Shown here: positions 7,767 through 14,548 of the stretch, in pieces
Layout of the letters: each line of letters opens with the position of its first letter
Position numbering within the stretch: position 1 is the stretch's first letter
From: Chitinophaga pinensis
GTDB lineage: Bacteria; Pseudomonadota; Gammaproteobacteria; Burkholderiales; SG8-41
Assembly (NCBI GenBank): GCA_943329075.2
Contig: CALQCM020000040.1
Span: 1-39,077 of the forward strand
Length of the DNA stretch: 39,077 bases
Reading direction: 5' to 3'
Notes under the pieces: model-generated
The model's input: the letters and a program-made list of their open reading frames with translations, nothing else
What the model was told of the DNA's origin: nothing
Databases searched by the model: none
Position numbers and translations under genes: made by a program

Positions 7767-8774
7767 TTACTTCACCGCATACGGATTAACCGGCGATCCG
7801 ACACCGCCGGTGATCGGCAGCGCGGGGGCGCAGAACATGAATTCGTAAACACCGTCTGCGGCGCAGGCTTTCGACAGGGCGCCCAAGTCGAAAATCTCGC
7901 CGACCGTCAGGCCCATGATCGGAATGGCGATCCAGTGCCACGGCTGGTTAGTGTCTTCGGTTTCGTTCGGACGCACTTCCGCGCCCCAGGTGTCGGTGAC
8001 AATCGCCGCAACTTCTTTCTTGTGCAACCAGTCGAGCGTTTCAAAGGCGAGGCCCGGCGCGTCACCACCCGAGTAACCGTCCCAGTTCTTGTCGGCGAAC
8101 TTGCGTTCAACGTGGCCGGTGCGCACCAGCAGGAAGTCGCCGCGACGCACTTCGACGCCGAGTTTGTCCGCGGTGAAATCGAGGGTTTCATTGGTGACGG
8201 CAAAACCGTCCGGCAGCCACTTCATGCCGAGTGCCTTCGGCACGTCGAGCAGCACGCCGCGGCCGATCATTTTTTCCTTGGTCTTTTCGATGCCGCCCTT
8301 CGACGCGCCGGCACTGGTGACCGTGCGGCAGTCGTAGCCGTTCCACATGTGATCGTAGTACATGATGTGGGCAAGGCCGTCCCACTGCGTGCCGCATTGC
8401 AGAGGCATGATGATGATGTCGTCGGTGCCGCGGATCTTGCGGTGATCGAGCACACCCGAATACGCATCGGTGCCGGTGCGCGTCATCAGGTGGATCGGGT
8501 TGAAGCGGCCGAGCGCCGGGTACTTGGTCTTGCCGCCCTGCGGGCCGGTCTGATCGTAGTTCAATGCCAGCGAAATGACCTGGCCCTTGGTGACGAGGCG
8601 GCAGGCCTCGACGATGCAATCGGGCGTGACAAAATTCAGCGTGCCGATTTCGTCATTCTTGCCCCAGCGGCCCCAGTTCTTCAGGCGCTTGGCGGCGGCG
8701 TGTATGTCTTTCCGCGTCAGTTTGCGATTACGTTTTTCGATCGTGTTTTTGACTTTCGGTTTGCGCACAGCCAT
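7767..8774 (-). CDS. Cyclase family protein (PF04199, kynurenine-formamidase-like fold)
   Basis: A 335-residue metal-dependent hydrolase or isomerase of the PF04199 cyclase family, predicted cytosolic. The metal-site motif, HxGTHxDxPxH in KynB, appears here as LQCGTQWDGLAHIMYYDH (about 125-142). That is the CGTQWDG variant in which the first His is replaced. Other segments are LVRTGHVERKF, TDTWGAEVRPNETE and WHWIAIPIMGLTVGEIFDL. The length exceeds that of KynB (about 210 residues) and fits the longer subgroup. Do not call it kynB. The ATG has AGGAGA upstream. A hairpin terminator follows. It precedes the PrpD-like gene on the same strand, separated by a duplicated 500-bp spacer. Confidence 0.87.
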   Translation of the reverse strand: MAVRKPKVKNTIEKRNRKLTRKDIHAAAKRLKNWGRWGKNDEIGTLNFVTPDCIVEACRLVTKGQVISLALNYDQTGPQGGKTKYPALGRFNPIHLMTRTGTDAYSGVLDHRKIRGTDDIIIMPLQCGTQWDGLAHIMYYDHMWNGYDCRTVTSAGASKGGIEKTKEKMIGRGVLLDVPKALGMKWLPDGFAVTNETLDFTADKLGVEVRRGDFLLVRTGHVERKFADKNWDGYSGGDAPGLAFETLDWLHKKEVAAIVTDTWGAEVRPNETEDTNQPWHWIAIPIMGLTVGEIFDLGALSKACAADGVYEFMFCAPALPITGGVGSPVNPYAVK

Positions 8775-8927
8775 GACTTCTCCTGTAGATGCGGAAATTG
8801 ATCAGAGGGATTCGAAACGGAACGTGGAGTCTAGCAAATTGCGGGCGGTCAGGTGGCATTTGGGCGAAATGCGCGTAACCGAACGCCGCACAATGGCTGT
8901 GCGCCGGAAAACTTCGGGAGAAACCGT

Positions 8928-8963
8928 CACCGCCGCCCCTTCCGGAAAGAAGGGTCGGCGGTG
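8928..8963 (-). terminator. Strong hairpin terminator after the selenoprotein operon
   Basis: CACCGCCG-x-CCCTTC pairs with GAAGGG-x-CGGCGGTG (15 positions, one mismatch, 6-nt loop) directly after the peroxiredoxin stop at 8968. On the minus strand it is followed by ACGGTTTCTCC, a weak T stretch. It marks the end of the two-gene unit. Confidence 0.6.
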
Positions 8964-8967
8964 CGGA

Positions 8968-9525
8968 TTACTTGAGTTTCGACAAGACTTCGAGCATCTC
9001 GTCGTTCGGCACGAGGCCGCGCGGGTCGGTGACACGCGCGTAAACCACCACACCGTTTTTATCGACGATGAACCACGAACGCTTCGAGCGCAGATACTGC
9101 GGAATACGCGCAGGATCCTGCGCCATCGCCGCGTCGTCCTGCAACACGCCGTAGGCACGCGAAATCTGCCGGCGCAAATCGGACAGCAACGGATACTTCA
9201 GACCAAGCTTTTCACCCCACGCTTTATTGGCATCGGGGAAATCAACACTGATGCCCAGGACCTGGGCATTTGCGGCTTCGAACTGGGGAAGATCCAGTTG
9301 GAAAGCCAGCGCTTCCTGCGTTCAAGTGTTGGTGAATGCGCCGATGTAGAAAAACAACACCGTGTGTTTCTTGCCGGCGAAATCAGCGAGCTTGATTTCC
9401 TTGCCGGTGCTTGAAGGCGCTGCGAATTCCGGCGCTTTGTCGCCGACATTCACCGCTGACGCGGCCATCGCCCATGCCGCCAGCAAAACACCCGTTATCA
9501 ACTGCCGCCATCGTGTCATCTGCAT
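8968..9525 (-). CDS. Predicted selenoprotein: exported peroxiredoxin with in-frame UGA (TxxU)
   Basis: An AhpC/TSA-type peroxiredoxin that reduces hydroperoxides, read as 185 residues through one in-frame TGA at 9324-9322 (codon 68). Both sides are unmistakably one protein in one frame: signal peptide ending near ASA-VNVGDKAPEF, then VLFFYIGAFTNT-U-TQEALAFQ, VLGISVDFPDANKAWGEK, YPLLSDLRRQISRAYGV and WFIVDKNGVVVYARV. The TGA falls exactly where the peroxidatic Cys of the TxxC motif belongs. The translated product has no cysteine at all, so it would be a 1-Sec enzyme needing an outside reductant. A hairpin (9281-9299) starts 22 nt after the TGA, with its loop 28 nt away. ATG at 9525 has GGGGGA upstream. 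It lies 42 nt downstream of a second UGA-containing redox gene. The alternative, a pseudogene, would have to hit this codon by chance. Confidence 0.85.
9281..9303 (-). promoter_or_regulatory. Candidate bacterial SECIS hairpin for the peroxiredoxin UGA
   Basis: On the minus strand AACTGG pairs with CCAGTT around the loop ATCTTCC. The stem extends by three or four further pairs beyond one mismatch. The loop starts 28 nt after the TGA, within the 16-37 nt window usually quoted for bacterial SECIS. The loop lacks a G in its first two positions unless the closing G-C pair opens, so the fit is partial. Confidence 0.45.
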
Positions 9526-9567
9526 AGTCCCCCCGTTGTGGTTGATTGCGACTTACAAAAAAACCGG

Positions 9568-10113
9568 TCAGCCCCGCTTCTTCGCGGCGAGCGCCTTGAT
9601 GTAGTTACGGAACTCCGCGCTCTGCATGTCGATGCGGCCGTAACCGCCGCCGACGAGATTGCCGTCGCGGTCGATGATCACCGTCCACGGCGTGACGCGC
9701 ACGCCGAGCGAGCGCGCAAACTGCATCTCGGGATCAAGCGGCACCGGCAGCGTGTACTTGTGTTCGGCGAGAAACGGCTTGACCGACTTGGCACCGTCGC
9801 CATCGAGAGAAATCGCGACGACCGGGATGCCGCTTTTCTGGTATTCCTGCTGAGCCCTCTGCACGGAGGGCATCTCACCTACGCAGATGTCTCACCAGGT
9901 TGCCCAGAAGCGGGCGATGATAACCTTGTCTTTGTAGTCGTCGGATTTGGCGAAGCCGCCCGCCGCGGTCGGCAGATTGAAGGCCTGCATCTTGCTCGGC
10001 TTGACCGGCGCTGTCAGGCCCTGCGGCAGTGGCGGCAGATCAGCGGCAATGGCGGCGGCTGTGCCTAACGCGAACAACGCAGCAGTCCGAGCAATCCATG
10101 ACATCAGTTTCAT
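9568..10113 (-). CDS. Predicted selenoprotein: exported TlpA/ResA-like thioredoxin-fold protein with UxxC
   Basis: A thiol-disulfide oxidoreductase of the TlpA/ResA/AhpC-TSA superfamily, read as 181 residues through an in-frame TGA at 9894-9892 (codon 74). The signal peptide ends near AIA-ADLPP. The active site reads IIARFWATW-U-DIC-VGEMPSVQ, so TGA stands where the first Cys of WCxxC belongs. Cys77 is the only cysteine, giving a UxxC pair able to form a selenenylsulfide. The rest of the fold is intact: VVAISLDGDGAKSVKPFL, the cis-Pro loop GVRVTPWTVIIDRDG, and VGGGYGRIDM. A perfect 6-bp hairpin starts 20 nt after the TGA. ATG at 10113 has GGGGG upstream. It is the first gene of a pair with the Sec peroxiredoxin and could supply it with electrons (inference). 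Confidence 0.87.
9853..9873 (-). promoter_or_regulatory. Candidate bacterial SECIS hairpin for the TlpA-like UGA
   Basis: On the minus strand GCCCTC pairs perfectly with GAGGGC around the loop CGTGCA. Outer TGA/TCA pairs form across a GAT bulge. The loop starts 26-27 nt after the UGA and has G at position 2 followed by U, matching the commonly used bacterial SECIS criteria (G in the first two loop bases, 16-37 nt spacing). Confidence 0.65.
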
Positions 10114-10196
10114 CGTACCCCCGTCTTAAGCCAGATCAAGAAGCCTGCAACATAGCAGAGTGGCATGTCAGCCACAAGCAGCGGCACACAAGGTAA

Positions 10197-11174
10197 TCAG
10201 TCAGCGCGCGCGCCGGACGCCTTGATCACCTTTGCCCACTTTACCGTCTCGGATTTGATATAGGTGGCGAATTCTTCCGGCGTCGTGCCGGAAGCCTCGG
10301 TGCCGGTGGCCAGCAAACGCTCTTTAACATCCGGCAGATGCAGCAGTTTGACCACTTCGGCGTTCAGTTTTTTGACGATCGCCGGCGGTGTGCCGGCGGG
10401 TGCCGCCATGCCATACCAGGTAATCGCTTCAAAGCCCGGCAAACCCGCTTCCGCAATTGTCGGCAGTTCCGGCGTGGTGACAGAACGTTTCGCACTCGTC
10501 ACCGCAATCGCCTTCAGCTTGCCGGCCTTCACCTGCGGCAGCGACGGCGGCATGGTCGAGAACATCAGTTGCACCTGACCGGCAAGCAGATCGGTCAGCG
10601 CAGGAGAAGCGCCTTTGTACGGCACGTGCACGAGTTTCACGCCGGCCATCGTGTTGAACAATTCACCGGCAAGCTGCGCTGGCGTGCCGAGGCCCGAAGA
10701 CGCAAAATTGATTTTTCCGGGGCTCGCTTTCGCCAGTGCGATCAGTTCCTTTACCGTGTGCGCCGCCAGCGAGGGATGCGCGACCAGCAGATTGGGCGTC
10801 GCACCGGCGAGCGTGATCAAGGCGAAATCTTTCAGCGGATCGAACGGCAGTTTGCCGAGCAGGCTGCCATTGATCGAAAACGGCCCCGATAACGCCATGC
10901 AGATGGTGTAACCGTCCGGCACCGCCTTGGCGACGATGTCGGTGCCGATGTTGCCGCCGGCGCCGCCGCGGTTGTCGGCCACCACCTGCTGGCCGAGTGC
11001 TTCACCGAGTTTCTGCGCGATGGTGCGTCCGGTAATGTCCGAGCCGCCACCGGGTGGAAACGGAATGACGAGGCGGATCGGACGGTCCGGATAGGTTTGT
11101 GCCTGTACGGATTGAAAAAACAAACCCGCCGACAATGCCGCGATGAATATCAACGCTGCAGATGATTTTTTCAT
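10197..11174 (-). CDS. Bug/TctC-family substrate-binding protein
   Basis: A 325-residue receptor starting at ATG 11174 (MKKSSAALIF). The in-frame TTG six bases earlier is less likely. The signal peptide ends near VQA-QTYPDRP. Signatures are RLVIPFPPGGGSDITGR, VADNRGGAGGNIGTD, PDGYTICMALSG, HVPYKGASPALTDLL and AVTSAKRSVTTPELPTIAE. It is a close match to the family consensus, closer than the 2454 paralog. It is 83 nt downstream of the selenoprotein operon start region, transcribed the same way but ending before it. A paired-arm repeat lies upstream. Confidence 0.94.
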   Translation of the reverse strand: MKKSSAALIFIAALSAGLFFQSVQAQTYPDRPIRLVIPFPPGGGSDITGRTIAQKLGEALGQQVVADNRGGAGGNIGTDIVAKAVPDGYTICMALSGPFSINGSLLGKLPFDPLKDFALITLAGATPNLLVAHPSLAAHTVKELIALAKASPGKINFASSGLGTPAQLAGELFNTMAGVKLVHVPYKGASPALTDLLAGQVQLMFSTMPPSLPQVKAGKLKAIAVTSAKRSVTTPELPTIAEAGLPGFEAITWYGMAAPAGTPPAIVKKLNAEVVKLLHLPDVKERLLATGTEASGTTPEEFATYIKSETVKWAKVIKASGARAD

Positions 11175-11239
11175 TTCCAATCTTTCATAATTTTCAGTGC
11201 AACACTATCGAACATTACATAACCGGCTGACGGCATACT

Positions 11240-11305
11240 CGTCATTCCCGCGAAAGCGGGAATTCAGAATGAAAACCCCGGGTCCCCGCTGTCGCGGGGA
11301 CGACG
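11240..11305. repeat. Paired-arm palindromic repeat (66 bp)
   Basis: CGTCATTCCCGCGAAAGCGG faces CCCCGCTGTCGCGGGGACGACG. Same size and layout as 1212-1277 but in the opposite orientation. It lies between two Bug genes. Confidence 0.85.
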
Positions 11306-11371
11306 CAGTGGTACAAAGTTCGCCACGCGCTTATGTAATCCTCAATAATCAAATGCCGCCATCTTACGCCA

Positions 11372-12334
11372 TCAATGCGCCGCCTCCGCCTTGATGTTCG
11401 CGGCCTGCATGACCTTCGCCCATTTGACGATTTCCTGCCTGATGTAAACGGCGAATTGCTCCGGCGTGTTGCCGACCGGATCGACACCCTGCGCCTTGAG
11501 TTTTTCGCGCACCTCGGGCGACGTCAACGCCGTGGCAATTTCCGCAGATAACTTCGTTACCACGGCTTTCGGCGTGTGCGCTGGCGCCAGCATGCCGTAC
11601 CACGATCCCGCTTCGTAACCGGGCAGACCGGACTCCGCCACCGTCGGCAAGTCGGGCATCACCGCCGAACGCACGCGGCCGGTGACCGCAATCGCACGCA
11701 GTCTGCCGGAACGCACATGCGGCAGCGTGGTCGGACTGGTGCCGAACATCAGCGCGAGGCGACCGGCAACCAGATCGTTGATGCCGATGGCGGCACCTTT
11801 GTAGGGGACATGCACGAGTTTCACGCCGGCAACGATGTTGAAGAGTTCTGCCGCCAGATGCGGCGCATCGCCGGTGCCGGCCGACGGAAAAAACAGTTCC
11901 CCGGGTTTTGCCTTCGCCAGCGCAATCAGTTCCGCAACCGAGGTCATTGGCTGCGAGGGGTGCACGGCAAGAATCAGCGGCGTGGTCGCCACCAGCGACA
12001 CCGGTGCAAAGTCCCTGATCGAATCGTAGGGCAGCTTCGGATACAGCGTCACGTTGATCGCCAGCGTGCTGCTCGACATCACCAGCGTGTAACCATCGGC
12101 CGGCGCCTTGGCGACCAACTCCATGCCGATGATGGTGGTGGCCCCCGGCCGGTTATCGACCACCACCGGCTGGCCAAGGCTTTTCGACAGCGCCTGCGCC
12201 AATGTGCGCGAAACCAGATCGTTGCCACCGCCCGGCGCGAATGGTGAGACGAGACGGATCGGGCGCGCGGGGAAATTTTGTGCCGTCACCGGCGTGGCGG
12301 CAATCAGCACCGCAAAAATTACCATCAGCCGCAC
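11372..12334 (-). CDS. Bug/TctC-family substrate-binding protein coupled to a hydrolase
   Basis: A 320-residue receptor. The GTG at 12334 begins one base after the stop of the upstream alpha/beta hydrolase gene, so the two are translationally coupled. An ATG at 12325 is an alternative. The short signal peptide (MVIFAVLIAATPVTA, then QNFPARPIRL) is followed by VSPFAPGGGNDLVSR, VVVDNRPGATTIIGME, DGYTLVMSSSTLAIN, HVPYKGAAIGINDLV and VAESGLPGYEAGSWYGMLAP. Reading further upstream runs into the hydrolase gene in another frame and is not real. The tight link suggests the solute is an ester or the product of the hydrolase, which is inference. Confidence 0.92.
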   Translation of the reverse strand: MRLMVIFAVLIAATPVTAQNFPARPIRLVSPFAPGGGNDLVSRTLAQALSKSLGQPVVVDNRPGATTIIGMELVAKAPADGYTLVMSSSTLAINVTLYPKLPYDSIRDFAPVSLVATTPLILAVHPSQPMTSVAELIALAKAKPGELFFPSAGTGDAPHLAAELFNIVAGVKLVHVPYKGAAIGINDLVAGRLALMFGTSPTTLPHVRSGRLRAIAVTGRVRSAVMPDLPTVAESGLPGYEAGSWYGMLAPAHTPKAVVTKLSAEIATALTSPEVREKLKAQGVDPVGNTPEQFAVYIRQEIVKWAKVMQAANIKAEAAH

Positions 12335-12335
12335 G

Positions 12336-13169
12336 CTAGTTCTCGCGACAGGCCATGCCGTCGTGCTGCGCGGCAAAATGCAGCACCTGCGTCGCGCACG
12401 CTGCCGGCTGCGTGCAGTGCAAATTGTGAAAATGCGAAGGCAGATGCACAAGCCGCAGGTTGCGCACGTTTTGCTTCAGCGTCTCTTCCTGCCCGGGCGT
12501 GCTATGTGTGTCGTGCGACGGATAGATCACCAGCGTCGGTGCGGCAATGCGTGCGAGGTACGGCGTGGTGTCGAGGCTGTAACTGAACTTTTGCATATTG
12601 ATCATGACTTCAAGGTCGGACTGTCCCTGCTCCGTCGCAAACCATTCCAGCAGTCCCGGAGCGGTGCCCGGCGGAAATCGATCGACGCCGTTTTTGGCGC
12701 GCGCGTAAGCCATGGGCCCGAGCTTGCGCAGTGCCGCCTCGCCTACGCCGACCCGCGTCGCCGCGGTCTCGTTGAGCCGCACCGGCGCCGAAACCAGGCT
12801 AAGTGTGCGCACACGTTGCGGCCGCTCGGCGGCAAACAACATGCCGATGATGCCGCCGGTTGATTCGCCGCAGTAGTGAACACTGTCCACACCGGCGTGA
12901 TCGAGGATCGCTTCGACATCGCCGACCCAGTTGGCGGCCGTGAATCCGGTCTTCAGGTCAAACTCTTTCGACGAACGACCCAGCCCGCGCAGATCGGTGC
13001 GGATCACCTTGTAGAAGCGCGACAGGTACGGCACCCATTGGTACCAGAACTTCGACGAGCGGGCGAAGCCGTGCTGCAGCACGATCGTCGGCGCATTGCG
13101 CCACGGATCGGTGTAATCGTCGAGTTCGTAATACAGCGCGGGCGCGCCGCGGCGTTCGATTATCGGCAT
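12336..13169 (-). CDS. Alpha/beta hydrolase
   Basis: A 277-residue alpha/beta-fold hydrolase, predicted cytosolic, without a signal peptide. The oxyanion loop LQHGFARSS (about 31-39), the RTDLRGLGRSS strand-turn, the nucleophile elbow CGESTGG (Ser103), an acid residue at Asp220 in VIYPSHDTHS, and a histidine in the PSHFHNLH stretch (about 246-251) form a plausible catalytic triad. The family covers esterases, lactonases, C-C hydrolases and dehalogenases, and the substrate is not evident. It ends one base before the downstream Bug receptor start. The region upstream (13170-13331) holds only repeats. Confidence 0.9.
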   Translation of the reverse strand: MPIIERRGAPALYYELDDYTDPWRNAPTIVLQHGFARSSKFWYQWVPYLSRFYKVIRTDLRGLGRSSKEFDLKTGFTAANWVGDVEAILDHAGVDSVHYCGESTGGIIGMLFAAERPQRVRTLSLVSAPVRLNETAATRVGVGEAALRKLGPMAYARAKNGVDRFPPGTAPGLLEWFATEQGQSDLEVMINMQKFSYSLDTTPYLARIAAPTLVIYPSHDTHSTPGQEETLKQNVRNLRLVHLPSHFHNLHCTQPAACATQVLHFAAQHDGMACREN

Positions 13170-13204
13170 TCGTGATCTATCGTAATTTATCCAACATTCG
13201 GGTT

Positions 13205-13240
13205 CCTTCCCCCGCCTGCGGGGGAAGGCTAGGATGGGGG
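13205..13240. repeat. Palindromic CTTCCCCC/GGGGGAAG repeat
   Basis: CCTTCCCCCGC-CT-GCGGGGGAAGG, followed by CTAGGATGGGGG. A relative is at 37126-37158. The 13170-13331 gap contains this element and similar GC-rich fragments and no gene. Confidence 0.7.
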
Positions 13241-13331
13241 CGAGCGGCGCGTCTGCTTGCCACCACCCCTACTGCCCCCTCGCCGATAAAGCTGGCTCTC
13301 CCCCGCGCTGCGCGCAATGAAGGGCGGGAGA

Positions 13332-14381
13332 TTATTCCGCCTTGATCTTCGCGGTCTTGATGACTTTCGCCCACTTGGCGATTTCGGATTTGATATAGGC
13401 GCCGAACTCGTCCGGCGTGCTGCCCACCGGCTCGAAACCCTGTACCAGCAGTTTCTCGCGCGTGTCGGGCACCGCGATCAGCTTGACGATTTCGCCATGC
13501 AGTCTGGTGACAATGGCTTTCGGCGTTTTCGCCGGCGCCAGCACGCCGTACCAGGTCGAGACCTCGTAACCCTTGACGCCCGCTTCGGCGATGGTCGGCA
13601 GATCCGGCAGCGACTGCGAGCGTTTGGCGCTGGTCACACCCAGCGCGCGAACTTTGCCGGTCTTCACATGCGGCATCGCCGCCGGTGTCGTCGTCATCAT
13701 GAACTGCATCTGCCCCGAGAGCAGATCGACGAGGCCGGGCCCGCCGCCCTTGTAAGGCACGTGCACGATGTTGATGCCGGTCATCAACGCCAGCAATTCG
13801 GGCGCCAGATGCGATGAACTGCCGATGCCGGCCGATGAATAATTCAGCGTGCCGGGTTTCGCTTTTGCCAGCGCGACAAATTCCTTCACGTTCTTCACCG
13901 GCAATGCCGGATGCACCAGCAGAATGTTCGGCGTCAGCGCGACCAGGCTCACCGGCTCAAAATCGTTGACTGGGTCGTACGGAATCTTCGCAAAGAGACT
14001 GACGTTGATGGCATTGGGCGCGACATTGCCCATCTGCAGCGTGTAGCCATCAGGCGCGGCGCGCGCGACCATTTCAGTGCCGATATTGCCGGTGGCGCCG
14101 CCGCGGTTGTCGACGACGACGGTGTGCCCGAAGACCTCGCTCAGCTTCTGCGCCACCATGCGGCCGACGATGTCGGTGCCGCCACCCGGCGGATAGGCGA
14201 CGACCATGCGGATCGAGCGCGTCGGATAGGCGTCCTGTGCGAGGGCCAACTCACTAGCACTCAGCGCCGGCACAAACAGCACCGTCATTCCCGCGAAAGC
14301 GCGAATCCAGTGATTTGCAAACCGCCGTGCCTGTAACAACTGGATTCCCGCGTTCGCGGGAATGACGAAAATGGATCGCAT
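13332..14381 (-). CDS. Bug/TctC-family substrate-binding protein with a repeat inserted in the signal peptide
   Basis: The mature part is a standard Bug receptor (YPTRSIRMVVAYPPGGGTD, VVVDNRGGATGNIGTE, DGYTLQMGN, HVPYKGGGPGLVDLL). The N-terminus is unusual. An ATG at 14381 with AGGAAA upstream opens MRSIF, then the frame runs through an 85-bp palindromic repeat (14283-14367, translating to VIPANAGIQ and AFAGMT motifs). It re-emerges as VLFVPALSASELALAQ. Joining the two outer parts gives a normal signal peptide, so the repeat appears to have landed inside it without breaking the frame. The ATG at the repeat edge (AFAG-MTVLF) is an alternative start giving about 319 residues with a short signal. 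Confidence 0.88.
   Translation of the reverse strand: MRSIFVIPANAGIQLLQARRFANHWIRAFAGMTVLFVPALSASELALAQDAYPTRSIRMVVAYPPGGGTDIVGRMVAQKLSEVFGHTVVVDNRGGATGNIGTEMVARAAPDGYTLQMGNVAPNAINVSLFAKIPYDPVNDFEPVSLVALTPNILLVHPALPVKNVKEFVALAKAKPGTLNYSSAGIGSSSHLAPELLALMTGINIVHVPYKGGGPGLVDLLSGQMQFMMTTTPAAMPHVKTGKVRALGVTSAKRSQSLPDLPTIAEAGVKGYEVSTWYGVLAPAKTPKAIVTRLHGEIVKLIAVPDTREKLLVQGFEPVGSTPDEFGAYIKSEIAKWAKVIKTAKIKAE
14283..14367. repeat. Paired-arm palindromic repeat (85 bp) inside a signal-peptide coding region
   Basis: Arms CGTCATTCCCGCGAAAGCGC and CCCGCGTTCGCGGGAATGACG. The element sits within the first 35 codons of the Bug gene that ends at 13332. Confidence 0.9.
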
Positions 14382-14415
14382 TGGCGTAATTTCCTAGTCG
14401 TTAAGCGGACAGTCC

Positions 14416-14474
14416 GTAGGGTGCGCACTGCGCACTGTCCATCTACCGCTACCCGTGCGCGGTGCGCACCCTAC
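14416..14474. repeat. 20-bp inverted repeat GTAGGGTGCGCAC
   Basis: GTAGGGTGCGCACTGCGCAC pairs with GTGCGC-G-GTGCGCACCCTAC (one mismatch) over a 19-nt loop. It lies between two minus-strand genes and lacks a T tract, so it looks like a REP-type element more than a terminator. Confidence 0.75.
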
Positions 14475-14484
14475 AAAAAAACCA

Positions 14485-14512
14485 CTGGATTCGCGCTTTC
14501 GCGGGAATGACG
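14485..14512. repeat. Single-arm palindromic repeat
   Basis: One arm of the common family: CTGGATTCGCGCTTTCGCGG followed by GAATGACG. No partner arm is nearby. Confidence 0.8.
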
Positions 14513-14548
14513 AATGGCAAAGGCGCGCAGAAATTCTGCGTTGCATCG

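Noticed and set aside
7767..8774. kynB (kynurenine formamidase)
   Set aside because: The protein is over 100 residues longer and the HxGTHxD motif is altered to the CGTQWDG form; no kynA or kynU is nearby.
7494..8801. A 435-codon plus-strand frame antisense to the cyclase gene
   Set aside because: Shadow frame; it begins inside the duplicated repeats and lacks any domain.
8968..10113. UGA read as tryptophan (code change) instead of selenocysteine
   Set aside because: Many genes in the window end in TGA with a neighbour starting at once, and the two in-frame TGAs fall only at catalytic Cys positions.
8968..10113. Four separate small genes, or two pseudogenes, in place of two selenoprotein genes
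   Set aside because: The halves continue in the same frame, each lacks a complete fold on its own, the downstream halves lack good starts, and no second lesion is present.
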